Source of the DNA: JBGCDD01 sp045105075
Lineage (GTDB): Bacteria > Pseudomonadota > Alphaproteobacteria > Rhodobacterales > Rhodobacteraceae
NCBI GenBank assembly: GCA_045105075.1
Contig: JBGCDD010000192.1
Span: forward strand, 1-15,470
Direction: 5' to 3'
Length of the DNA stretch: 15,470 nt
The notes under the pieces were generated by a model. That model had not been told where the DNA came from and did no database searches. It saw only the letters and a list, made by a program, of their open reading frames with translations. A program made the position numbers and the translations under genes. This document shows, piece after piece, positions 1 to 6,184 of this stretch (position 1 is its first letter; each line of letters begins with the position of its first letter).

Positions 1-1159
1 CGGCGATGCCATTGATCAAGAAGCCCGCGCCACCCGGTCGCGCGCTGGCAAGCGGCGACACTGGACCAAAGGCGGCAGCGCCCCCGTCAACATCACCACA
101 ACCGATCAAACCGCGCGTATCGCAGCCACCGGGCAAACCTATGGCGCGCTCAGCCCACTGCCAATTGCGGCCCTGCGGCTGGATTCAGACACCACAGCAC
201 AGCTGACCCGACTGGGTTTGCGCCGCATCGGTGATTTGTTGGGCCAACCCCGTGCCGCTCTGGCACGCCGTTTTGGCAAAGGACTGGTGCTGCGGCTTGA
301 CCAAGCCATGGGCAGCGCCCCCGAACCCGTCTCACCCGCGCAAGCACCCGATCATTTTGCCGTGCGCCTGACCCTGCCCGAACCCATCGGACTGGTCGAT
401 GATCTGCTTGCCGGGGTCGACCGGATGCTGCCGCGTTTCTGCGCCCGCCTAAAAGACAAAGGGCGCGGGTTACGCACCCTGCGTTTTGAGGCCTATCGCA
501 CCGATCAAAGCACCCAGATCATCACACTAAGTCTGGCCCGCCCCAGCCACGCCCCTGATCGCATCCGCCCGCTTCTGGCGCTTAAACTTGATCAAATTGA
601 CGCAGGTTTTGGCATCGACATGCTACGCTTGGCCGCGCTGCAAACCGAACCAATCCACGAACGCACCAAGATCGGCCATCTGCAAGCTGGCCAGGCCGTC
701 AGCGACCGATTGGCCGGCAACACCGTGCTGGATGATCTGATCGGCAAAATGGGCGCCCGCGTTGGGCTCGAGGTGATCACCCGTCACCACCCCAGCTCAA
801 GCCATATCCCCGAAAAAACCGCCACCGTGCTGGCCGCCGCATGGTCGGAACCCGCTCCAAACTGGCCAACATCCCCCACACCACGCCCCGTTTTGTTGTG
901 GCGCCCCGAACCCGTAACAGCCCCTGATGCGCCTCACCTTCCCGCCCAGTTCCGCTGGCGCGGTCGCCTTTGGGATCTCGCCCAAGCCCGCGGCCCCGAA
1001 CGCATCGCCCCGGAATGGTGGCTTGATGACCCCAACTGGCGCAGCGGCGTGCGTGACTACTGGGTCGTAACAACACAATCAGGCGAACGACTCTGGCTCT
1101 ATTACGGCCACGGAGGCACCCTGTCCTCAGGTTGGTTTTGCCAAGGCAGCTTCGGCTGA
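1..1159 (+). CDS. imuB: ImuB, Y-family DNA polymerase-like protein (5' end cut off)
   Basis: ImuB is an inactive Y-family polymerase homologue that bridges ImuA, DnaE2 and the beta clamp in SOS-induced mutagenic lesion bypass. The frame is open from base 2 with no start in the window, giving 385 C-terminal residues; the family is about 480-500 long, so roughly the first 100 residues, including the palm active-site region, lie upstream. Visible are the helix-hairpin-helix-like stretch LGLRRIGDLLGQPRAALARRFG, the little-finger segment around HFAVRLTLPEPIGL, the LARPSHAPDRIRPLLALKL segment, and a C-terminal domain with DYWVV...WLYY...GWFCQGSFG, as in alphaproteobacterial ImuB. An internal ATG at 218 is not the start, because coding similarity continues upstream of it. 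The next gene is convergent, so dnaE2 does not follow directly as it does in the usual imuA-imuB-dnaE2 cassette. The identification rests on remembered family similarity. Confidence 0.88.
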   Translation, partial: GDAIDQEARATRSRAGKRRHWTKGGSAPVNITTTDQTARIAATGQTYGALSPLPIAALRLDSDTTAQLTRLGLRRIGDLLGQPRAALARRFGKGLVLRLDQAMGSAPEPVSPAQAPDHFAVRLTLPEPIGLVDDLLAGVDRMLPRFCARLKDKGRGLRTLRFEAYRTDQSTQIITLSLARPSHAPDRIRPLLALKLDQIDAGFGIDMLRLAALQTEPIHERTKIGHLQAGQAVSDRLAGNTVLDDLIGKMGARVGLEVITRHHPSSSHIPEKTATVLAAAWSEPAPNWPTSPTPRPVLLWRPEPVTAPDAPHLPAQFRWRGRLWDLAQARGPERIAPEWWLDDPNWRSGVRDYWVVTTQSGERLWLYYGHGGTLSSGWFCQGSFG

Positions 1160-1224
1160 TCCCAATTGATTTTGCTGGCAAAAGGGCGCCCGCGCGACGC
1201 CGAAGGCGGCGCAAAACCTCAAAT

Positions 1225-1238
1225 GCGCCGCAAGGCGC
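1225..1238. terminator. small stem-loop between convergent genes
   Basis: GCGCC-GCAA-GGCGC forms a 5-bp stem with a GNRA-type tetraloop in the 94-base gap between the imuB stop and the transglycosylase stop. There is no clear T-run on either side, so a terminator role is inferred mainly from its position between two convergent genes. Confidence 0.3.
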
Positions 1239-1253
1239 GCAATTGGGTTCAGA

Positions 1254-2495
1254 TCACAACCGACGCAACAACGCCTGCGACGGCGTGCCCGTCACCGGCA
1301 GGCCCACGCTCTGCTGATAGCCCTTGATTGCAGCTTCCGTCTTCGATCCAATCACACCATCAGCGCCACCGGTATCAAACCCTTTGGCCGTCAAGCCACG
1401 TTGCAACGCCTTGCGATCATCAATGCTCAGCCCGTACTTATCCGGTGGAAACGCCCCTTTGATCGGCCCCCGCCCCAACAGCCGGTCCGACAAATGCCCC
1501 ACCCCGATCACATAACTTTCCGAATTGTTGTACCGCGTGATCACCGTGAAATTGCGAAACACCATAAACGCAGGCCCCGCCGACCCTGCAGGGCGCAAAA
1601 TCGACGCCGCTCCGTGGTTGGGCACACGACCCCCGTTCATATCGCGCACGCCCTGCGCGGCCCATGCATCCGGGCTGCGCGTGCTGCCGCGCCCAAATGG
1701 ACCTGCAAACCCCGAAGGCAGGCGCACCTCCACACCCCAAGGTTGCCCTTTGACCCAGCCCGAACGCTTCAAATACGCCGCCGCCGAAGCCAAAGCATCT
1801 GTGGGATCATCCGACCAGATGTCACGTTGTCCGTCGCCGCGAAAATCCACGGCATAGGCCAGATAAGACGTCGGAATGAACTGAGTGTGCCCCATCGCCC
1901 CGGCCCAACTGCCTGTCATCCGCGACGCCGACACATCCCCGTTCTGCAAAATCTTCAGCGCCGCGATCAGCTGCTTTTCGAAAAACACACCGCGACGCCC
2001 GTCATAGGCCAAGGTTGCCGTGGCCGAGATCACCGACACATCGCCACGACGCTCGCCATAAAAACTCTCCAGCCCCCACACCGCCGTGACCACCTGAGGT
2101 TCAACACCGTATTGCGCCGCGATCTGGTTGAGCACGGCGCCGCGTTGGCGCAAGGCCGCACGCCCCTTGCTGACCCGTTCGTCCGAGGCCGCGATCGCCA
2201 GATAGTCCTCCAAAGTGCGGGTGAATTCGGTCTGATTACGGTCGCGTTTGACCACTCCGGGCAAATAGCCCGCGCCTCGAAACGCCTGTGTCAACGTCGC
2301 TTGCGAAATGCCCTGCGCCGCAGCCCGTCCGCGGAATCCAGCCACCCAAGCGTCAAAACCCGCGTTGGGCGTGGGCTGCAACTCCGGGTCCCGCGTCGGC
2401 GCCGCCCGCGTGCTCGGACCGGGCGCCGTGCCTCCACATCCGGTCAAAACAGCCGCGCCCAGCGTCAAACCCATAACTCTCCGGTTCATCTTCAT
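1254..2495 (-). CDS. MltB-type lytic murein transglycosylase (GH103) with peptidoglycan-binding domain, lipoprotein
   Basis: It cleaves the MurNAc-GlcNAc glycosidic bond of peptidoglycan with formation of 1,6-anhydroMurNAc, acting in the periplasm from the outer membrane. The 413-residue protein starts with a basic N-terminus and hydrophobic stretch ending in the lipobox LTGC (lipidated Cys20). A GH103/SLT_2 domain follows at about residues 45-340. It contains the catalytic Glu143 in WGLESFYG, then GSWAGAMGHTQFIPTSY at 195-211 and DIWSDDPTDALASAAAYL. A C-terminal PG_binding_1 module spans about 345-410 (LSIDDRKALQRGLTAKGFD...DGVIGSKTEAAI). The ATG at 2495 has GAGG 8 bases upstream; a second ATG two codons in is too far from it. 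It lies downstream of and codirectional with hpaR (73-base gap), but no functional link is apparent. A large ORF on the opposite strand is a shadow of this gene. Confidence 0.93.
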   Translation of the reverse strand: MKMNRRVMGLTLGAAVLTGCGGTAPGPSTRAAPTRDPELQPTPNAGFDAWVAGFRGRAAAQGISQATLTQAFRGAGYLPGVVKRDRNQTEFTRTLEDYLAIAASDERVSKGRAALRQRGAVLNQIAAQYGVEPQVVTAVWGLESFYGERRGDVSVISATATLAYDGRRGVFFEKQLIAALKILQNGDVSASRMTGSWAGAMGHTQFIPTSYLAYAVDFRGDGQRDIWSDDPTDALASAAAYLKRSGWVKGQPWGVEVRLPSGFAGPFGRGSTRSPDAWAAQGVRDMNGGRVPNHGAASILRPAGSAGPAFMVFRNFTVITRYNNSESYVIGVGHLSDRLLGRGPIKGAFPPDKYGLSIDDRKALQRGLTAKGFDTGGADGVIGSKTEAAIKGYQQSVGLPVTGTPSQALLRRL

Positions 2496-2568
2496 GATGC
2501 TTGCCTCGATTTTTATGCCTCAACCGACGTATTAGGGCATCACACCGTGCCCGCAAAGGGCCCCAATG

Positions 2569-3009
2569 TCACTCGGCGGGTTCCAGTCGGTCCAGCTCAT
2601 TGAGCAAATCAAGCAGCGCGTCATAGCGCTCTGCGCCCATACTGCGCCGCACCTGGTCCATCAATTCCAGACTGGTGGCCAGGTTCTGATCGATCAAATC
2701 AGCGCCACGCGTGGTGATTTCCACAACCTGTTTGCGCCGATCCTTCTTGTCTTTGCTGCGTCTCACCAGCTCTTTTTCGTCCAGCTTTTGCAAAATGCGC
2801 GTCAAACTGGGCAACAAAAGACACGCCTGTTCTGCAATGCGCGTTGGTTCGACCGGCCCGTTTTCCTGCACCACGCGCAACACACGCCATTGCTGTTCAG
2901 TGATCCCAACATCAGACAGCATGCCCCGGATCGGTCCCATAACCCGCTCGCGCGCGCGCAACAGGGCAATGGGCAGAGATCGCTCAGTGGACAACAACGC
3001 GTCTGACAT
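2569..3009 (-). CDS. hpaR: HpaR, MarR-family repressor of homoprotocatechuate degradation
   Basis: This is a 146-residue winged-helix regulator of the MarR family. HpaR proteins repress the hpa/hpc meta-cleavage genes and are relieved by 4-hydroxyphenylacetate or homoprotocatechuate. The sequence has the typical LPIALLRARERVMGPIRGML start. The DNA-binding region is GITEQQWRVLRVVQENGPVEPTRIAEQACLLLPSLTRILQKLDEKELV, followed by the wing SKDKKDRRKQVVEIT. The length matches E. coli HpaR (about 149). The ATG at 3009 is chosen because family members begin MSD/MxxxxxxLPxxLLxARE; a TTG five codons earlier (3024) is possible but lacks a spaced ribosome binding site. The gene is divergent from hpaF across a 113-base regulatory gap, the standard arrangement for an autoregulated MarR repressor controlling its neighbour. 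Confidence 0.9.
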   Translation of the reverse strand: MSDALLSTERSLPIALLRARERVMGPIRGMLSDVGITEQQWRVLRVVQENGPVEPTRIAEQACLLLPSLTRILQKLDEKELVRRSKDKKDRRKQVVEITTRGADLIDQNLATSLELMDQVRRSMGAERYDALLDLLNELDRLEPAE

Positions 3010-3067
3010 GCCCCAGTTTCGCAACTCATCGGCAAATGTGCAATTCCCGATTACAAAGGCTGGATCC

Positions 3068-3096
3068 TTGACACGTACAATTCAGTTTACTACACA
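3068..3096 (+). promoter_or_regulatory. candidate sigma70-type promoter of the hpa operon
   Basis: A perfect TTGACA at 3068-3073 is followed, after a 17-base spacer, by TACACA at 3091-3096, a weak -10 box (3 of 6 matches). It lies in the hpaR-hpaF divergent gap and would place transcription start just before the hpaF ribosome binding site. The -35 box is seen directly; the pairing is inference. Confidence 0.42.
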
Positions 3097-3103
3097 TGTT
3101 AAT
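3080..3103. promoter_or_regulatory. possible HpaR operator (imperfect palindrome)
   Basis: An AT-rich stretch has ends ATTCA and TTAAT that nearly mirror each other (4 of 5 outer positions), and it overlaps the proposed -10 region. MarR-type repressors usually bind 16-24 bp imperfect palindromes in such divergent gaps. The inner symmetry is poor, so this is only a candidate site. Confidence 0.22.
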
Positions 3104-3104
3104 C

Positions 3105-3114
3105 AAAAGGGAGG
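3105..3114 (+). promoter_or_regulatory. strong ribosome binding site that fixes the hpaF start
   Basis: AAAAGGGAGG lies 8 bases before the ATG at 3123 and downstream of the in-frame ATG at 3096. It therefore selects the later ATG, which gives the N-terminal Met-Pro required by the enzyme. Confidence 0.75.
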
Positions 3115-3122
3115 ACGCCACT

Positions 3123-3518
3123 ATGCCCCACATAATTGTGGACTACTCGGCCAATATGGAGAGCCGCCTTGATATGGCCGCGTTCTGCGATACGCTGCGC
3201 CGGGCGGCAATCAAAACGGGCGTTCTTCCCATGCCTGGTGTGCGGGTGCGGGCGATCAAGGCCGACCATGTGTCGATTGCCGATGGAAATCCCAACCATG
3301 GCTATATCGATATCTCGGTGCGCCTGCGCGCGGGTCGCGACCTGTCTGCGCGCAAAGCCGCAACCCAAGTGATGTTTGACGCCGCCCACGCCGACCTCAA
3401 AACCGCGATGGCGACACACCCCATCGCCCTATCCCTCGAAATGCGCAACGTAGACCCGGATCTTGCCCCAAAGACCGGCACAATACGCGCCCACTTGCCA
3501 TCGGAAGCCCAGACATGA
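3123..3518 (+). CDS. hpaF: HpaF, 5-carboxymethyl-2-hydroxymuconate delta-isomerase
   Basis: It isomerises 5-carboxymethyl-2-hydroxymuconate (CHM) to 5-oxopent-3-ene-1,2,5-tricarboxylate in homoprotocatechuate degradation. It is a trimeric cytoplasmic enzyme of the tautomerase superfamily using the N-terminal proline, exposed after Met removal, as catalytic base. The product is 131 residues, close to the 126 of E. coli CHMI, and begins MPHIIVDYSANME like the family (MPHFIVECSDN). Other matching parts are GVLPMPGVRVRA and VSIADGNPNHGYIDISVRLRAGRDLSARKAA, then a C-terminal SLEMRNVDP. The start at 3123 is preferred over the in-frame ATG at 3096 because only it leaves Pro at position 2 and has a well-spaced ribosome binding site. 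First gene of the operon; its TGA overlaps the hpaE ATG (ATGA). Confidence 0.92.
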   Translation: MPHIIVDYSANMESRLDMAAFCDTLRRAAIKTGVLPMPGVRVRAIKADHVSIADGNPNHGYIDISVRLRAGRDLSARKAATQVMFDAAHADLKTAMATHPIALSLEMRNVDPDLAPKTGTIRAHLPSEAQT

Positions 3519-5026
3519 GCCAACTCAGCGACAACCTAAGCAAACTTGACGGCTTTCTGTCAAAGATCCGCGAAACTGGCATCCAAAACCAAATCTCAGG
3601 CGAAACAGTCGCCGCACACTCCGGCGCCACATTTGAAACCCGCTCTCCTGTCGACGACAGTCTCATTTGCAACGTCGCCCGCGGCGATCGTGCCGACATT
3701 GATGCAGCAGCCAGCGCCGCCAAAGCCGCCTTCCCTGCATGGCGCGATACACCTGCCGCAGAACGGCGCTTAATTTTGCTCCGTATGGCAGATGGCATCG
3801 AAGCCCGCGCCGAAGGAAACGCTCTTTGCGAATGCTGGGACAGCGGTCAGGCGATCCGCTTCATGTCCAAAGCCGCCTTGCGCGGCGCCGCCAACTTCCG
3901 CTTTTTTGCAGACCAGGCGCCCAGCGCCCGCAACGGCCAAAACCTACCCTCACCAACCCTGATGAACGTCACCACCCGAACTCCCATTGGCCCGGTCGGC
4001 ATCATCACCCCGTGGAACACGCCATTCATGCTGTCCACCTGGAAAATCGCGCCCGCTCTGGCCGCAGGCTGCACCGTGGTGCACAAACCCGCAGAGTTTT
4101 CGCCGTTGACCGCCCGCCTGCTGATGGACATCGCCGAAGCTTCGGGCCTGCCAGCAGGCGTGTGGAACCTGGTCAATGGTCTGGGCGAAGAAGCCGGCCG
4201 CGCCCTCACTGAACACCCGGCCATAAAAGCCATCGCATTCGTTGGCGAAACCAAAACCGGCTCGATGATCATGAAACAAGGTGCCGACACGCTCAAACGG
4301 GTGCACTTCGAACTTGGCGGCAAAAACCCGGTGATCGTCTTTGACGACGCCGATCCTGAGCGCGCGCTCGATGCCGCGATCTTCATGATCTATTCCCTCA
4401 ACGGCGAACGCTGCACATCCTCTTCGCGGTTGCTGCTCCAAGACTCAATCGCCGCGCCCTTCATTGAAAAACTGACCAAACGGGTCGAAAACATCCGCGT
4501 TGGCCACCCGCTTGATCCCGAAACCGAAGTCGGCCCGCTGATCCACAAAACCCACTTCGACAAAGTCACCTCCTATTTTGACACTGCCAAATCCGACGGC
4601 GCCACCATTGCCGCAGGCGGCAAACGTGTGGGTGATCAGGGCTGGTTCGTGGCGCCCACGCTGTTCACAGGCGCAAAAACCAACATGACCATCGCCCGCG
4701 AAGAAATCTTTGGCCCGGTCCTGACCACACTGACCTTTGCGGATGAATCGGAGGCGCTGACAATCGCCAACGACACGCCCTATGGCCTCACCGCCTATGT
4801 CTGGACCAACGATCTAACCCGCGCATTGCGGGTCACGGATCAACTGGAGGCTGGCATGATCTGGGTCAATTCCGAAAACGTACGGCACCTGCCGACACCC
4901 TTTGGCGGCGTCAAATCCAGTGGCATCGGGCGCGATGGCGGCGATTGGAGCTTCGAATTCTACATGGAACAAAAACACATCGGATTTGCCACCGGACAAC
5001 ACAAAATTCCCAAACTAGGCGCCTGA
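3515..5026 (+). CDS. hpaE: HpaE, 5-carboxymethyl-2-hydroxymuconate semialdehyde dehydrogenase
   Basis: It oxidises CHMS, the product of ring opening by HpaD, to CHM with NAD+. The 503 residues fit the aldehyde dehydrogenase superfamily throughout: PWNTPF at 166-171 (Asn168 oxyanion hole), KPAE at 191-194 (cofactor Lys191), VGETKTGS at 243-250 (Rossmann loop), FELGGKNP with general base Glu266, NGERCTS with nucleophile Cys300, and EEIFGP at 396-401. A GGAAG lies 7 bases upstream of the start inside hpaF, and the ATG overlaps the hpaF stop, implying translational coupling. Assignment to HpaE rather than another ALDH rests on position in the operon and on the HpaE-like length and N-terminus. Its 3' end is followed by a hairpin-bearing element before hpaD. 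Confidence 0.93.
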   Translation: MSQLSDNLSKLDGFLSKIRETGIQNQISGETVAAHSGATFETRSPVDDSLICNVARGDRADIDAAASAAKAAFPAWRDTPAAERRLILLRMADGIEARAEGNALCECWDSGQAIRFMSKAALRGAANFRFFADQAPSARNGQNLPSPTLMNVTTRTPIGPVGIITPWNTPFMLSTWKIAPALAAGCTVVHKPAEFSPLTARLLMDIAEASGLPAGVWNLVNGLGEEAGRALTEHPAIKAIAFVGETKTGSMIMKQGADTLKRVHFELGGKNPVIVFDDADPERALDAAIFMIYSLNGERCTSSSRLLLQDSIAAPFIEKLTKRVENIRVGHPLDPETEVGPLIHKTHFDKVTSYFDTAKSDGATIAAGGKRVGDQGWFVAPTLFTGAKTNMTIAREEIFGPVLTTLTFADESEALTIANDTPYGLTAYVWTNDLTRALRVTDQLEAGMIWVNSENVRHLPTPFGGVKSSGIGRDGGDWSFEFYMEQKHIGFATGQHKIPKLGA

Positions 5027-5030
5027 CGCC

Positions 5031-5080
5031 CTTCATCTTTCCAGTTAAACTCCGGGGAGTGTGAGGGGCTGGCCCCTCAC
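5031..5080 (+). repeat. composite 3'-end element, copy 1: pyrimidine tract plus tandem hairpins
   Basis: A CTTCATCTTTCC tract starts 4 bases after the hpaE stop. It is followed by an A/T-rich core, then ACTCC-GG-GGAGT (5049-5060), then GTGAGGGG-CTGG-CCCCTCAC (5061-5080, 8-bp perfect stem), with CCCGTTTT just after. It resembles an intrinsic terminator or RNA-processing element inside the operon. The same order of parts recurs after hpaI at 10008-10052. Confidence 0.6.
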
Positions 5081-5103
5081 CCCGTTTTCCCGCAAACTCG
5101 AAC

Positions 5104-5109
5104 AAAGGA
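5104..5109 (+). promoter_or_regulatory. ribosome binding site that fixes the hpaD start
   Basis: AAAGGA lies 8 bases before the ATG at 5118. The open frame extends back to a GTG at 5061, but that codon sits inside a hairpin and lacks a ribosome binding site. Confidence 0.7.
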
Positions 5110-5117
5110 TCAACGCG

Positions 5118-6098
5118 ATGCCGGTCCCTGCCTATAATCTGAGCCCGCCGTTCAACATCCTGCGCCTCAGCCATGTTGAATACACCGTCACTGATCTGAC
5201 CGCGTCCCGTGCATTTTATGTCGACACGCTCGGCCTTCAGGTGACCGACGAAGACGAAACCACCCTGTACTTGCGCGCCATGGAAGAACGTGGACATCAT
5301 TGTATTGTGCTCAGACAGGCGCCAACAGCTCAGGTCAATGTTCTCGGTTTCAAGCTTTTCGAAGAAGACGATCTGGACCGTGCCGAAGCGTTTTTCAAAT
5401 CGCGCGACCTGCCCACACAGTGGATTGAGCAGCCGTACATGGGCCGCACCCTCCGCACCGTTGACCCGTGGGGGATTCCATTAGAGTTCTACGTCAAAAT
5501 GGATCGGCTGCCGACAATCCATCAACACTACAAACTCTATAACGGCGTCAAACCGCTGCGCATCGATCATTTCAACATGTTCAGCAGCGATGTGGATGGG
5601 TCGGTGGCATTTTACAACGACATGGGGTTCCGCACCACGGAATACACCGAAGATGATGAAACCGGCCGGGTTTGGGCGGCCTGGATGCACCGCAAAGGCG
5701 GGGTGCATGATGTGGCATTTACCAACGGACTTGGCCCGCGCCTTCACCATAGCGCGTTCTGGGTGCCTACGCCTTTGAACATCATCGATCTGCTCGATCT
5801 TATGGCCACCACGGGGTACGTTGCAAATATCGAGCGTGGCCCTGGCCGCCACGGTATTTCAAACGCGTTTTTCCTTTATGTGCTGGATCCGGACGGGCAC
5901 AGGATCGAGATCTATTGCTCGGACTACCAAACCGTTGATCCAGACCTTGAACCGATCCGCTGGGATTTAAAGGACCCTCAGCGCCAGACATTGTGGGGCG
6001 CGCCCGCACCGCGCAGTTGGTTTGAAGAAGGATCAAACTTTGCCGGCGTGACACCGGTGCCGTCAAACATGACAGCACAACCCATCATCGCCCCCTGA
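5118..6098 (+). CDS. hpaD: HpaD, 3,4-dihydroxyphenylacetate (homoprotocatechuate) 2,3-dioxygenase, type I extradiol
   Basis: It opens the ring of 3,4-dihydroxyphenylacetate next to the diol to give CHMS, using O2 and Fe(II) or Mn(II). The 326 residues form two vicinal-oxygen-chelate modules, about residues 15-130 and 145-270. Presumed metal ligands are His151 (RIDHFNMF), His211 (RLHHSAF) and Glu264 (HRIEIYCSD). His197 (GVHDVAF), His245 (GRHGIS) and Tyr254 match the second-sphere residues of Brevibacterium fuscum HPCD by remembered alignment. This is the HPCD/MndD type, not the unrelated LigB-type HpaD of E. coli, so the symbol is functional rather than by descent. The gene has its own ribosome binding site and is flanked by hairpins in both gaps (91 and 86 bases), unlike the overlapping genes elsewhere in the operon. 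Confidence 0.92.
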   Translation: MPVPAYNLSPPFNILRLSHVEYTVTDLTASRAFYVDTLGLQVTDEDETTLYLRAMEERGHHCIVLRQAPTAQVNVLGFKLFEEDDLDRAEAFFKSRDLPTQWIEQPYMGRTLRTVDPWGIPLEFYVKMDRLPTIHQHYKLYNGVKPLRIDHFNMFSSDVDGSVAFYNDMGFRTTEYTEDDETGRVWAAWMHRKGGVHDVAFTNGLGPRLHHSAFWVPTPLNIIDLLDLMATTGYVANIERGPGRHGISNAFFLYVLDPDGHRIEIYCSDYQTVDPDLEPIRWDLKDPQRQTLWGAPAPRSWFEEGSNFAGVTPVPSNMTAQPIIAP

Positions 6099-6113
6099 TT
6101 TACAAACAAGGCG

Positions 6114-6159
6114 GCGCCCTCCCAAGTGGTCGGGCGCTGTCCGGACCGGGGGCCCGGAC
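6114..6159 (+). other. two adjacent stem-loops between hpaD and the decarboxylase gene
   Basis: GCGCCC (6114-6119) pairs with GGGCGC (6132-6137) across a 12-base loop. One base later GTCCGG (6139-6144) pairs with CCGGAC (6154-6159) across a 9-base loop. No T-run follows, so a processing or mRNA-stability role is as likely as attenuation. The stems are seen directly; the role is inferred. Confidence 0.45.
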
Positions 6160-6184
6160 CAGGCCCGAACAAAGGACATCGCTC

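Noticed and set aside
2496..2568. Possible terminator after hpaR
   Set aside because: Only a 4-bp GCCC/GGGC stem could be drawn on the minus strand and no T-run follows it.
1401..2603. 400-codon open frame on the + strand opposite the lytic transglycosylase gene
   Set aside because: The product is Arg/Pro/His-rich low-information sequence with no family features, and the minus-strand frame encodes a complete transglycosylase with lipobox and catalytic motif.
5061..5117. Upstream GTG start for hpaD
   Set aside because: It falls exactly at the base of the 5061-5080 hairpin and lacks a ribosome binding site; the ATG at 5118 has one and matches the family N-terminus.
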